Below, in pieces: positions 43,219 to 51,750 of a DNA stretch of 64,000 nt. The number at the start of each line of letters is the position of its first letter. The stretch's first letter is position 1. Source of the DNA: Moorena bouillonii PNG (GTDB lineage Bacteria; Cyanobacteriota; Cyanobacteriia; Cyanobacteriales; Coleofasciculaceae); contig NZ_MKZS01000001.1 in the NCBI RefSeq assembly GCF_001942495.1, positions 4,597,345 to 4,661,344 of the forward strand, given 5' to 3'. The notes beneath the pieces were generated by a model that did no database searches, was not told where the DNA came from, and worked only from the letters and a program-made list of their open reading frames with translations. The translations under genes were made by a program, and so were the position numbers.

Positions 43219-44067
43219 ATGAGCAACATCTACGTATTTCATCAGGGGCGAGGAGATAGTGGCTGGCTCTGGTATAACGTTTTTGATGGCAATGAGTGGC
43301 TTGGAGATCAAAAAGTTCCTAAAACTGGGATGACAGGAGATCCATCAGCAGTAGTATACAATGACCTTGTCTATGTGTTCCACCAAGGACGGGGAGATAG
43401 TGGTTGGCTCTGGTATAACGTTTTTGATGGCAATGAGTGGGCTGGAGATAAAGAAATTGGTAATACTGGTATAAGTGCTGGCCCATCAGCAGTAGTATAC
43501 AATGACCTTCTCTATGTGTTCCACCAAGGACGAGGGGATAGTGGTTGGCTCTGGTATAACGTTTTTGATGGCAATGAGTGGGCTGGGGATCAAGAAGTTC
43601 CTAAGACCGGAATTAGTTCTAGTCCATCAGCAGTAGTATACAATGACCTTCTCTATGTGTTCCACCAAGGACGAGGAGATAGTGGCTGGCTCTGGTATAA
43701 CGTTTTTGATGGCAATGAGTGGGCTGGAGATAAAGAGGTACGGGGCACAGGTTTAACCGATGATCCAGATGCATTAGTCTACAACGGTCAAGTATACGTG
43801 TTTCACGAGGGCAGAGGTGATAACGGTTGGCTGTGGTGCAATGTCTTCGATGGCAATGAGTGGGCTGGAGATCACAAGATACATAAAACTGGGATAACTG
43901 CTGGACCATCAGCAGTCGTATATAATGACGAAATTTACCTGTTACATCAAGGGCGAGAGGACAGTGGATGGATGTGGTGTAATGTATTTAATGGTTCTGA
44001 ATGGGTTGGAGACAAAGAAGTCCCCAAGACTGGTATTTCTGAAGGACCAAGTGCAGTGCTTTACTAA
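43219..44067 (+). CDS. Six-repeat aromatic protein, probable beta-propeller or lectin-like
   Basis: The 282 residues are almost entirely six repeats of 47 residues, each reading YVFHQGRGDSGWLWYNVFDG, then NEWAGD, a variable KTGI segment and PSAVVYND. There is no signal peptide or membrane segment. The regular number, Trp/Tyr richness and beta-strand pattern suggest a six-bladed propeller or lectin-like ring. Repeats 1-4 are nearly identical in DNA (141-bp period), so they expanded recently or are homogenised. Repeats 5 and 6 have drifted (LWCNVF, MWCNVF). I do not recognise a named family. Start ATG 43219, with a weak purine-rich site before it. Confidence 0.75.
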   Translation: MSNIYVFHQGRGDSGWLWYNVFDGNEWLGDQKVPKTGMTGDPSAVVYNDLVYVFHQGRGDSGWLWYNVFDGNEWAGDKEIGNTGISAGPSAVVYNDLLYVFHQGRGDSGWLWYNVFDGNEWAGDQEVPKTGISSSPSAVVYNDLLYVFHQGRGDSGWLWYNVFDGNEWAGDKEVRGTGLTDDPDALVYNGQVYVFHEGRGDNGWLWCNVFDGNEWAGDHKIHKTGITAGPSAVVYNDEIYLLHQGREDSGWMWCNVFNGSEWVGDKEVPKTGISEGPSAVLY

Positions 44068-44084
44068 CTAATTGCGCGTTGCTG

Positions 44085-44155
44085 AATCAAGATAAGAATT
44101 AAGAATTAAGAATTAAGAATTAAGAATGTAGAATTAATTCTTAATTCTCCATTCT
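44085..44155 (+). repeat. AAGAATT minisatellite
   Basis: About five tandem AATTAAG units lie between the two converging genes and overlap the 3' edge of the HTH gene. Confidence 0.8.
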
Positions 44156-44548
44156 CTCCTCCTTCAAGCACAATCGATCCAATAATTCCCTCGGAATAGT
44201 CTCAAAATCTTCCAACAAAAAATCCATAATCGCCAGATGGCGCAAGTGACCAGGAGTCGGAGGGTAACAGCGACGACTAGTGTTAAACCAGCCGTTAACC
44301 GTGTGAACGGAACAAGAGCAGATCAAAGCTATATCTTCCTGGGTTAAGTCCCACTTTTGGTAAAACCGCTGCGGTGTCATACCCAATTCCAAGTAACTGT
44401 ACAGTCGGATTAGAATTTGCTCTCGTTCTGTGATGGGATAGGGATACAAATTTTCCTCCCTTGGCTCCCTGTGTTGTCCAAGCTGCTCAAGACGCTCCAT
44501 AGCTTCGTGATAATCGATGGGATGATGAATAAATCGTGTCTTTGCCAT
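44141..44548 (-). CDS. HTH-like cyanobacterial protein of unknown target
   Basis: In this 135-residue protein, residues about 66-92 form a helix-turn-helix pattern (QEDIALICSCSVHTVNGWF), as in small sigma-like or Xre-type DNA-binding domains. The N terminus contains a short acidic/basic helix (HEAMERLEQLGQ) and the C terminus is acidic and helical. It may regulate its own or neighbouring genes, but no operator can be tied to it. The stem-loop at 44582-44621 lies directly upstream. Start ATG at 44548. Confidence 0.65.
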   Translation of the reverse strand: MAKTRFIHHPIDYHEAMERLEQLGQHREPREENLYPYPITEREQILIRLYSYLELGMTPQRFYQKWDLTQEDIALICSCSVHTVNGWFNTSRRCYPPTPGHLRHLAIMDFLLEDFETIPRELLDRLCLKEERMEN

Positions 44549-44581
44549 TATGATAGAGTTACCTAAACTGTGGTTTGGGAG

Positions 44582-44626
44582 AGAGCCGCGCTTCGTGGTT
44601 CGTGGCCGGAAAGCGCGGCTCTTTTT
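44582..44626 (+). terminator. Strong hairpin with T-run (plus strand)
   Basis: AGAGCCGCGCTT (44582-44593) pairs perfectly with AAGCGCGGCTCT (44610-44621), followed by five T. On the plus strand this is a classic terminator, but the nearest gene starts here in the opposite direction. It may end an antisense or short RNA, or act in the 5' leader of the HTH gene. Confidence 0.7.
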
Positions 44627-45162
44627 GCCATGATTATCTTATAAATAGTGGCTATGGTTGTTGTCAATTGGAAAATCAAAAAAATCTGGATAAATTGTAA
44701 ATATTGCAATAACTATTTATAATTAAATTATTATATTGATAACAATTTTAGCTAATAGCAACATAAGGATAGTTTAAGACGTTTAATACTTATACTTTGG
44801 GGAAAACAAGGCAGAGGGCAGAAGGCAGAAGTGAATTCAACCTTCAACAACCTTGGCCAAAAGGCCACGCTACGCGAACAACCTTCAACAACAGAAGAAC
44901 CACTACCCGATAATGACTAAGACGTTACCAACGGGATGAGCCGGGCATGTAGAGATGGGGTTTGGGTGTGCGATCGCTCTGAAAGACTCTCGAAAATTCT
45001 TCATATTTACAAAACTTTATATGAAAATGTATAAAATTTGGATTTTCGGAGTGATTACAAAGTAAGGACATTCAAGAAACAGTAATGTGTTTAACCCACT
45101 TTCCATAAAGAATTAATGGCATGTACCAGATCTGTCCCTTTGTATAACTAGAGTTTAAAGCA

Positions 45163-45444
45163 ATGACAATGAAGAAAAAATACCAGATTGTGAGTACTAC
45201 CAAAGCTAAACCTATCCTCAACTTACCAGAAACCCACCTCCAAATATTGTCAGAAACTGAAAGCGCGACAGTGGTAGGAGGTAACCTTTTGACTGTTAAC
45301 ACCTCCGTTCAGAGAAATCTTCGTTTATTGAGGATAAGTGATAGACTTGGTCCAAAGCCAGAGGATCCGAGTATCGAACTCATATCCCGCTTATCTAAGA
45401 TAGTAAATATAAATAAGGGGGGACAAACGGGTGGTGAACTATAA
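45163..45444 (+). CDS. Small peptide with double-glycine-type leader
   Basis: The 93-residue product has a basic start and then LQILSETESATVVGG at residues 26-40. This is the LS-E-E...GG pattern of leader peptides cleaved by peptidase-containing ABC exporters. The 53 residues after GG would be the mature part, basic with two Gly-Gly near the end and no Cys. No transporter or modifying enzyme is in the window. A promoter is not clear, but a near-perfect terminator follows at 45563. The start is ATG 45163, or ATG 45169 six bases later. It could be a bacteriocin-like or signalling peptide. The preceding gap (44627-45162) holds only a GGCAGAG/GGCAGAA minisatellite and AT-rich DNA. Confidence 0.5.
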   Translation: MTMKKKYQIVSTTKAKPILNLPETHLQILSETESATVVGGNLLTVNTSVQRNLRLLRISDRLGPKPEDPSIELISRLSKIVNINKGGQTGGEL

Positions 45445-45562
45445 CTTCACACGCTGAAACCCTTATGATTTCGCGATCGCTTATCAAAACAGTTCCAGCG
45501 TAGTAGCGCGATCGCCTTTGGCACAGCAAAGCTGAACGCCTTATTTTAAAACAGCCCCCATT

Positions 45563-45602
45563 AGTCCCCCGAGCGAGGGATTGCTCGCTCGGGGGACTTT
45601 TA
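45563..45602 (+). terminator. Long perfect terminator hairpin
   Basis: AGTCCCCCGAGCGAG (45563-45577) pairs with CTCGCTCGGGGGACT (45584-45598), followed by TTTAG. It lies 120 bases after the GG-leader peptide gene and fits as its terminator. Confidence 0.8.
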
Positions 45603-45620
45603 GAGTTTTATTCCTCCCTC

Positions 45621-45664
45621 GGTGCGCTTCCCATAGGCGAATTAAATTCGCTTAAGGTGCGACC
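45621..45664. repeat. 44-bp palindromic repeat (GGTGCG...), copy 2
   Basis: GGTGCGCTTCCCATAGGCGA followed by its near-complement ending GGTGCGACC. It is an inverted copy of the element at 20634-20677. Confidence 0.7.
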
Positions 45665-45740
45665 CAAAAAATTGGGTAGTTAGGGGGCAAAACTATACCG
45701 ATAATCAGCAACTAGTACTAATTATCTACAGCATCAAACT

Positions 45741-45962
45741 TTACTTAAAGCGACGCAATCGCTTAGCAGCCTGTAATCCCTGATTAACAGTAGTAGTGCT
45801 AAGGGCTGTTACCTGAAGCCATGGGACAACATCATCTTTGATGCTCTTTTGGACGTCACTACTGGTAATGTAAGTAGCGACAACAGCAAGAGCTATAGGA
45901 ACGCAGAAATGCCCTATAGCTTGGAGATATCTTTTCATAATTTTCATACAAACGCAATACAA
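45741..45962 (-). CDS. Possible small membrane-associated protein
   Basis: The 73-codon frame has a single hydrophobic segment (GHFCVPIALAVVATYI) followed by a polar/basic C terminus ending RLRRFK. ATG options are 45962, 45947 and 45938, and none has a clear ribosome-binding site. No similarity is recognised. It may be real or a chance frame in AT-rich DNA. Confidence 0.3.
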   Translation of the reverse strand: MYCVCMKIMKRYLQAIGHFCVPIALAVVATYITSSDVQKSIKDDVVPWLQVTALSTTTVNQGLQAAKRLRRFK

Positions 45963-46895
45963 ACCAACAACTGACTTTAACTATGGATAGGCTGTGTCAT
46001 AGCAAATGTCAATTACATTATAGAGGCTTAAAGATTATAATTTGTAGCCAAAAAAAATAAAGATTTGAATAAGATTAATAAAAAGTTACTGTAGGATAAA
46101 AAATAAGTATCCGGAGTTTATGTTTAACGTTTTAAATAAAATTAGTATATAATTGTATTTAATCTTATTTAATTATGGATTTAAGCTTACCTATTGTCTC
46201 AAGAAAATATTGAAATTTATTTTTAATTTTTAACAGGATAAGTGTCATAAAAAATGACTCATAATGTGCATTGGCTGGATATCGGTTGATCATGGCTCGA
46301 AACGCCTATAATCTCGTCGAACTGTACTCGCAATAGAGTTAAGTTGTTGATAATAACAGAATAACAAATAACATGGTCTTTTATCAAAAAGCATATGCTT
46401 AGTGAGTTAAAATAAAAAGACAAACACAATATTAAACCTAACAACTAATGTCGGACTATGAATAAGGCTGTGTCATAGTCCGATTATTCTCAACTTATTG
46501 GGCAAAGGCAGCACTACCACAAACATACCCTTGCCCTAGAATTAACCACCATCCCTAACATCAAGAGTAATCTCAGCCGTTATCACCCGGTCTGTCTGAG
46601 AAACAATCTTTACTCGTCTAACTCTACCTGAATAGGGCGATCGCGTAGCGTCTCCCTAGGAGAATCGCACAATACTCAACTCTGCCAGGTCTTTCTTTAC
46701 CTCCTAAGACATCGTCTCAGTACTGGTCAGATAATTAGTTTCGTGTGAAGATTCTTAAAGCTGACAAACGGCTCAATTTTCAGGAAGGACTAAACGCTCT
46801 ATCCGTTATCCATAGTGCTTTGTAGCCTTGTTTTTACCCTTTGATGGCAAAAACAAAATAGCTGAATTGTTACGATTTGTAATTGAATCACATAA

Positions 46896-46913
46896 TTGCA
46901 CAAAATCTGCACA
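46896..46913 (+). promoter_or_regulatory. L-box-like direct repeat upstream of cpcB
   Basis: TTGCACA (46896-46902), four bases, then CTGCACA (46907-46913) give 13 of 14 matches to the TTGCACA-N4-TTGCACA L box. In Fremyella diplosiphon that site is bound by RcaC at red-light-induced cpc promoters. It lies about 260 bases before the cpcB start on the same strand, and a complete Rca-like signalling set is encoded downstream of the operon. The rest of 45963-47173 is AT-rich with HIP1 and minor repeats, and I see no gene in it. Confidence 0.6.
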
Positions 46914-47173
46914 GACGATTTGCTTGAATAGTTTTGGTCCGAAAGCCGCTGCATCCCTGACTTAAAAGTTAGGGGTCAGTTTCCTTGAGTTACCTTGTGT
47001 CTCTGAGAGAGGCTACAAAATTCTTAACAAGAAGGCTCAACGGAATTGAAGCTACTGGAGTAATTCAAGGCTGCTGATTGATTCATTACTCTGCTGTTTG
47101 GCAGAGTAGGGCAGGCAGTCAATTACTATCCAGTTTTGGATTTATACAAGTCAAGATGTAAGGAGAGACTTTA

Positions 47174-47692
47174 ATGTTAGATGCATTTGCACGGGTGGTT
47201 GCCCAAGCTGATACCCGAGGTGTATATCTCAGTAACGATCAATTCGATTCCCTCAAGAGCATGGTTGCTGAAAGCAATAAGCGCATGGATGTGGTCAACC
47301 GACTCACAAGCAATGCCTCTGCAATTGTAGCCAATGCTGCCCGTAGTCTGTTTGCAGAGCAGCCCCAATTGATCCAGCCTGGTGGCAATGCTTACACTGG
47401 CCGTCGCATGGCTGCTTGCTTGCGCGATATGGAGATTGTCTTTCGCTATGTAACCTATGCCACCTTCGCTGGTGACGGCAGTGTTTTAGATGATCGCTGC
47501 CTTAATGGCCTGCGGGAAACCTATGTAGCACTGGGAGTTCCTGGAGGTTCTGTAGCTGAAGGTATCAATAAGATGAAGGACGCTGCGATCACCATTGCCA
47601 ATGACAGAACTGGCATTACTCCTGGTGACTGTAGCTCTCTAATGTCTGAGTTAAGTGGTTATTTTGATCGAGCTGCTGCTGCTGTTGGCTAG
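47174..47692 (+). CDS. cpcB: Phycocyanin beta subunit
   Basis: The 172-residue phycobiliprotein has the two bilin-binding cysteines of beta-phycocyanin: one in [10 protein letters not shown] (position 82 equivalent) and one in [10 protein letters not shown] (position 153 equivalent). [11 protein letters not shown] and the globin-like helices are complete. The N terminus MLDAFARVV and the C-terminal [14 protein letters not shown] lean slightly toward phycoerythrocyanin beta, while the middle is CpcB-like. The canonical CpcA that follows makes phycocyanin the best call. The chains assemble with alpha into phycobilisome rod hexamers. AAGGAG lies eight bases before the ATG. It is first in the operon cpcB-cpcA-three linkers-cpcD. 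Confidence 0.93.
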   Translation: MLDAFARVVAQADTRGVYLSNDQFDSLKSMVAESNKRMDVVNRLTSNASAIVANAARSLFAEQPQLIQPGGNAYTGRRMAACLRDMEIVFRYVTYATFAGDGSVLDDRCLNGLRETYVALGVPGGSVAEGINKMKDAAITIANDRTGITPGDCSSLMSELSGYFDRAAAAVG

Positions 47693-47792
47693 TTTCACCA
47701 AACCCTAGGACAGCCATCTGCTCGTTCAATTCTTCAGTAGCATTCGTTTACGAAAAATTTGCAAAACTTTTTTTTGAGAGGTAGATTACATT

Positions 47793-48281
47793 ATGAAAAC
47801 TCCCCTAACTGAAGCAGTAGCTACCGCTGACTCCCAAGGCCGCTTTCTGAGCAGTGCCGAAATTCAGAGTGCGTTCGGTCGTTTTCGCCAAGCTACTGCA
47901 AGTTTGGAAGCTGCTCAAAGCTTAACCAGTAAAGCTGAGACTCTAGTTAATGGTGCAGCCCAAGCAGTTTACCAAAAGTTCCCCTATACCACGCAGATGC
48001 AAGGACCGAACTACGCTTCGACTCCTGAAGGGAAGGCAAAATGCGCCCGTGATATCGGTTACTACCTGCGCATGGTGACTTATTGTTTGGTGACTGGGAG
48101 TACAGGACCCATGGATGAGTACCTGATCTCAGGAATCGCCGAAATCAACCTCACCTTTGAACTTTCTCCGAGCTGGTATGTCGAAGCTCTCAAGTACATC
48201 AAGGCGAACCATGGTCTAAGTGGTGACCCTGCCGTTGAGGCAAACTCCTATCTCGATTACACAATTAACGCTCTTAGCTAG
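47793..48281 (+). CDS. cpcA: Phycocyanin alpha subunit
   Basis: The 162-residue alpha subunit is clearly CpcA. It opens [20 protein letters not shown] and has the single bilin Cys in [12 protein letters not shown] (position 84 equivalent), YKTQ-type [13 protein letters not shown], and the end [12 protein letters not shown]. Together with CpcB it forms the 620-nm absorbing rod hexamers. It follows cpcB by 100 bases. A strong hairpin with T-run lies right after its stop, so most transcripts probably end there and only a fraction reads into the linker genes. This is the usual way to make many subunits per linker. Confidence 0.96.
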   Translation: MKTPLTEAVATADSQGRFLSSAEIQSAFGRFRQATASLEAAQSLTSKAETLVNGAAQAVYQKFPYTTQMQGPNYASTPEGKAKCARDIGYYLRMVTYCLVTGSTGPMDEYLISGIAEINLTFELSPSWYVEALKYIKANHGLSGDPAVEANSYLDYTINALS

Positions 48282-48292
48282 GGTTTTTCGAG

Positions 48293-48361
48293 TTGCCCGG
48301 AACTCCAGGTGGCTGTTGATAGTTGATTAACGGTTTTCTGAAGTTCCGGGCAATGTTTTTT
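48293..48361 (+). terminator. Partial terminator between cpcBA and the linker genes
   Basis: TTGCCCGGAACT (48293-48304) pairs perfectly with AGTTCCGGGCAA (48342-48353), followed by TGTTTTTT. It sits in the 104-base gap between cpcA and the first linker and would limit read-through. Confidence 0.8.
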
Positions 48362-48385
48362 AGAAAAGAAATTTAGGAGACTAAT

Positions 48386-49204
48386 ATGGTAAGTCCAACA
48401 ACAGCGAGGCTGTTAGGCATCGCACCTTTTGCGGATTCCCCTCGAATGGAGCTGCGCTCCTACTCTACAGAAGATGAAGTGCAAGCAGTGATTACAACTG
48501 CCTATCGACAGGTCTTTGGCAATGCTCATGTCATGGATTGCGAGCGTTTGACCAATGCAGAGTCTCTATTGCGCCAAGGTGACATTACGGTACGAGATTT
48601 TATCCGGGCACTGGCTCTGTCAGAACTATACCAGGAAAAGTTCTTAAACTCCACACCCCAAGTAAGGTTTATTGAGTTGAACTATAAGCATTTTCTGGGT
48701 CGAGCCCCTTATGATGAGTCGGAAATTGCCTATCATGTCGATCTTTTTAATCAAAAAGGCTACAAGGCGGAGATAAATTCTTACATCGACTCACAGGAAT
48801 ATCAAGAAAATTTTGGTAACTCGATTGTGCCGAGTTACCGTGGGTTCGAGAGCCCACAGGGTCAGAAAGTTGTGGGCTTTAGTCGCATGTTCCAGCTCTA
48901 TCGGGGTTACGCCAATAGCGATCACGCCCAAGGCAATGGCAATCCCTCTCACTTAACTTATGAGCTGGCTCGTAACACCGCAACTCCTATCCGAACCCAA
49001 ACCAAGGGACAGGTAGTTATCGGCACAAATGCAGGTAGCCAAAGGCAGCTCTACCGCTTGCGAGTTTCTCAAGGGGTGACAAGAGGTGGTCCTCAAATCC
49101 GGCGCACAATTAGCGAGTATCTGGTGCCTTACGATCAGTTATCTTATACTTTGCGGCAGCTTGGCAAGCAAGGTGATCGAATAACAAGTATTACGCCAGC
49201 CTAA
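48386..49204 (+). CDS. cpcC: Phycobilisome rod linker polypeptide (first of three)
   Basis: The 272-residue protein has an N-terminal PBS-linker-poly domain (about 20-150: [32 protein letters not shown]) and [16 protein letters not shown] near residue 175. The C-terminal CpcD-like domain (about 215-270) includes YRLRVSQG and ISEYLVPYDQLSYTLRQL. It joins phycocyanin hexamers within a rod. It differs from its two neighbours in its N terminus (VSPTTARLLG) and is the most diverged of the three. TAGGAG lies before the ATG. Confidence 0.92.
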   Translation: MVSPTTARLLGIAPFADSPRMELRSYSTEDEVQAVITTAYRQVFGNAHVMDCERLTNAESLLRQGDITVRDFIRALALSELYQEKFLNSTPQVRFIELNYKHFLGRAPYDESEIAYHVDLFNQKGYKAEINSYIDSQEYQENFGNSIVPSYRGFESPQGQKVVGFSRMFQLYRGYANSDHAQGNGNPSHLTYELARNTATPIRTQTKGQVVIGTNAGSQRQLYRLRVSQGVTRGGPQIRRTISEYLVPYDQLSYTLRQLGKQGDRITSITPA

Positions 49205-49258
49205 GGCAACTGAAATCTCACCACTATCAAGCAGTATTAAAAATTAGGAGAATAACAA

Positions 49259-50077
49259 GTGGCAATTACCACAGCAGCATCCTGGCTGGGAACCTCCGCC
49301 TTTAGCAATGCCAACCCCATTGAACTGCGCCCCAACTGGACCCAAGACAATGCTAAGGCTGTTATCCAGGCTGTTTACCGACAAGTACTCGGTAACGACC
49401 ATCTCATGGCTTCTGAGCGTCTCACCAGTGCTGAGTCTTTACTCTGCCAAGGCTACCTGACTGTAAGGGATTTTGTGCGGGCTGTCGCCAAGTCAGAAGT
49501 CTACAGGTCGAAATTCTTCTACAGCAACTTTCATCCGAGAGTAATTGAGTTGAACTTCAAGCACCTACTCGGTCGGGCTCCCTATGATGAGTCTGAAATC
49601 ATCTATCATCTCGATATCTATCAAAACGAGGGGTTTGAGGCAGATATCGACTCCTACATAAACTCCCTTGAGTATGAGCAGAACTTTGGCACCTCCATCG
49701 TACCCTACTATCGAGGCTTTTCCAATCAACCGGGACAAAAAACCGTCGGCTTTACCCGCATGTTTGAGCTCTATCGTGGTTACGCCAATAGCGATCGCGC
49801 TCAGGGCAAGGGCGGTCGTGCTAGTTTAACCTATGAGCTAGCTCGCAATATGGCAAACCCCGTGCGAACCCCAAATGGCGGACAAGCACTCACCGGCACA
49901 ACTGCAAACATTCAGGGACAGTTCTATCGACTCCGAGTAACTCAAGGAGGTCTGGGACGTGCCCCTCAGATCAGGCGCAGCATCAGTGAATATGTCGTGC
50001 CCTACGAACGGCTATCTCCCACCCTGCAAAAACTAAACAAGCGCGGTTGTCAAGTCATGAGTATTACCCGTGCCTGA
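49259..50077 (+). CDS. cpcC: Phycobilisome rod linker polypeptide (second of three)
   Basis: This 272-residue rod linker starts at GTG 49259 with AGGAG eight bases upstream. The N terminus [20 protein letters not shown] is nearly the same as in the next gene. PBS-linker and CpcD-like domains are complete ([34 protein letters not shown], then [15 protein letters not shown]). The near-identical N-terminal 100 residues of this and the third linker point to a tandem duplication. In CA3 species the inducible phycocyanin-2 operon likewise carries more than one rod linker. Confidence 0.92.
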   Translation: MAITTAASWLGTSAFSNANPIELRPNWTQDNAKAVIQAVYRQVLGNDHLMASERLTSAESLLCQGYLTVRDFVRAVAKSEVYRSKFFYSNFHPRVIELNFKHLLGRAPYDESEIIYHLDIYQNEGFEADIDSYINSLEYEQNFGTSIVPYYRGFSNQPGQKTVGFTRMFELYRGYANSDRAQGKGGRASLTYELARNMANPVRTPNGGQALTGTTANIQGQFYRLRVTQGGLGRAPQIRRSISEYVVPYERLSPTLQKLNKRGCQVMSITRA

Positions 50078-50122
50078 AGTTTCTAGAACATCTAAACGTC
50101 GAGTCCTATAGGAGTAGAGTAA

Positions 50123-50983
50123 GTGGCAATTACAACAGCAGCATCCCGCTTAGGCACCTCTGCCTTTAGCAATAGCAACCCCATTGAACTGCGCCCCAAC
50201 TGGAGCCAAGATGATGCCAAAGCCGTCATTCAAGCTGTTTACCGACAAGTACTCGGTAACGACTACATCATGGCTTATGAGCGCCTCACCGGTTTAGAAT
50301 CCCTGCTCTGCAATGGCTCTCTCACGGTGCGGGAGTTTGTGCGAGCTGTAGCTAAGTCAGAGCTATACAAGTCGAAATTTCTGTACACCAGCTTCCAAAC
50401 TCGGGTGATTGAGTTAAACTTGAAGCACTTGCTAGGTCGAGCTCCCTATGATGAGTCTGAGGTAATTTACCACCTTGACCTCTACCAAAACAATGGCTTT
50501 GAAGCAGATATTGATTCCTATATCGATTCTGCTGAATACGATGAAAACTTTGGTGACTTCATCGTGCCTTATTATCGAGGCTTCTCAACTCAAACCGGAC
50601 AAAAGGTTGTGGGCTTTACTCGCATGTTCCGCCTTTACCGAGGCTATGCCAATAGCGATCGCGCACAAGTTGAAGGTACAGCGTCTCGCCTTGCTAGTGA
50701 ACTTGCTCTTAATAGTGTTTCAGCAGTGGTTGGTCCTTCAGGCGGTAGTGAAGGTTGGGCGTACCGAGCCTCTGAAAAAGGTGTTACGCCCAATAAAACC
50801 TTCCGAAGTCCAGCAAGAGAAGGTCGTATTTATCGGTTGGAAGTATCAGGAATGAACTTGCCTAGATATCCCAAAGTGCGCCGCGTTAGCAAAGAGCTTC
50901 TGGTTCCTTATGAGAAGCTATCGGATACGCTCCAGCAAATTAACAAAATGGGAGGTAAAGTCGCTAGTATAACACTTGCTTAG
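50123..50983 (+). CDS. cpcC: Phycobilisome rod linker polypeptide (third of three)
   Basis: This 286-residue linker starts at GTG 50123 with AGGAG upstream. It shares the N-terminal domain of the second linker but carries about 14 extra residues before the CpcD-like domain ([19 protein letters not shown]). Its C-terminal domain is more diverged ([31 protein letters not shown]). The extension may alter where it sits in the rod. Only 45 bases separate it from the preceding gene. Confidence 0.92.
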   Translation: MAITTAASRLGTSAFSNSNPIELRPNWSQDDAKAVIQAVYRQVLGNDYIMAYERLTGLESLLCNGSLTVREFVRAVAKSELYKSKFLYTSFQTRVIELNLKHLLGRAPYDESEVIYHLDLYQNNGFEADIDSYIDSAEYDENFGDFIVPYYRGFSTQTGQKVVGFTRMFRLYRGYANSDRAQVEGTASRLASELALNSVSAVVGPSGGSEGWAYRASEKGVTPNKTFRSPAREGRIYRLEVSGMNLPRYPKVRRVSKELLVPYEKLSDTLQQINKMGGKVASITLA

Positions 50984-51056
50984 ATCACATTTGCTCTAAA
51001 AATAGAAGTTCAGGAGTTGATCTAATCTGAGTTAGCTATTAGGAGGTATCGGAAAC

Positions 51057-51296
51057 ATGCTGGGTGAATCTTTAAGTTTTGACAGTTCTAATTCACCATC
51101 AGAAAGTCGTACCTTTGTCTATGAGGTAACAGGGTTGTGGCATAAGGAAGAAAACAATAAAAACAGTTACCCTTTACCCAAGAGTAGCAGTATCTTTATT
51201 CAGGTTCCCTACAGCCACATGAATGAAGAGATGCAGCGCATTACTCGTATGGGAGGAAAAATCGTCAGCATTCGTCCGGTTATGCCAACAACATAG
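51057..51296 (+). CDS. cpcD: Phycobilisome rod-capping linker CpcD
   Basis: The 79-residue small linker is a lone CpcD domain: FVYEVTGLW, then FIQVPYSHMNEEMQRITRMGG and IVSIRP at the end. It caps the outer end of phycocyanin rods and sets rod length. An AGGAGG sequence lies ahead of ATG 51057. It is the last gene of the cpc operon, and I found no clear terminator before the inverted-repeat element at 51347. Confidence 0.92.
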   Translation: MLGESLSFDSSNSPSESRTFVYEVTGLWHKEENNKNSYPLPKSSSIFIQVPYSHMNEEMQRITRMGGKIVSIRPVMPTT

Positions 51297-51346
51297 TAAC
51301 AACACTACCAAATGTCTTGAAGTTGGGACAAGGTGCTAGGTATTAG

Positions 51347-51570
51347 GTAAGCATTCAGCCGTCAGCTGTCAGCCGTGAGCTTTTAGCTCACGCTACGCGA
51401 ACAGCTTATTTTATTTAAAAGCACCGATCTAGTAGCGTGCCCGTAGCCCATAAGTTGATAAATGATAGCTAATAGCTGTTCGCCTAGCGTGCGCGTAGCG
51501 CTTAAGCTAATAGCTGTTCGCGTAGCGTGCGCGTAGCGCTTAAGCTGATAGCTGATAGCTGAATGCTTAC
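51347..51570. mobile_element. Small inverted-repeat element, GTAAGCATTCAGC family
   Basis: It starts GTAAGCATTCAGCCGTCAGC and ends GCTGATAGCTGAATGCTTAC, with GCTACGCG-type segments inside. The 8-mer GGTATTAG lies directly on both sides (51339-51346 and 51571-51578), consistent with a target duplication, although the flank itself is repetitive. Confidence 0.65.
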
Positions 51571-51654
51571 GGTATTAGATATTAGGGGACTTTTAATAAG
51601 ATGTTAAGTATTATGATTTAGGTTTGATATTTTTCATACCCAAAACCTGCAACC

Positions 51655-51685
51655 TAACACCTAACACCTAACACCTAACACTTTC
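51655..51685 (+). repeat. ACCTAAC minisatellite
   Basis: There are four to five tandem ACCTAAC units about 70 bases before pcyA. No L-box sequence is visible in this upstream region. Confidence 0.8.
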
Positions 51686-51750
51686 TCACCACAAAAATTT
51701 TCCGGCTTAAGTTGATACCCAAAAAACCTTATTTAAAACCTTAATATAAG

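Noticed and set aside
46259..46444. 61-codon minus-strand gene upstream of cpcB
   Set aside because: It is AT-rich with no ribosome-binding site and random composition.
47174..47692. Phycoerythrocyanin beta (pecB) instead of cpcB
   Set aside because: Its ends lean that way, but the bilin regions and the canonical cpcA partner fit phycocyanin better.
51600..51750. L box upstream of pcyA
   Set aside because: No TTGCACA or close direct repeat was found there.
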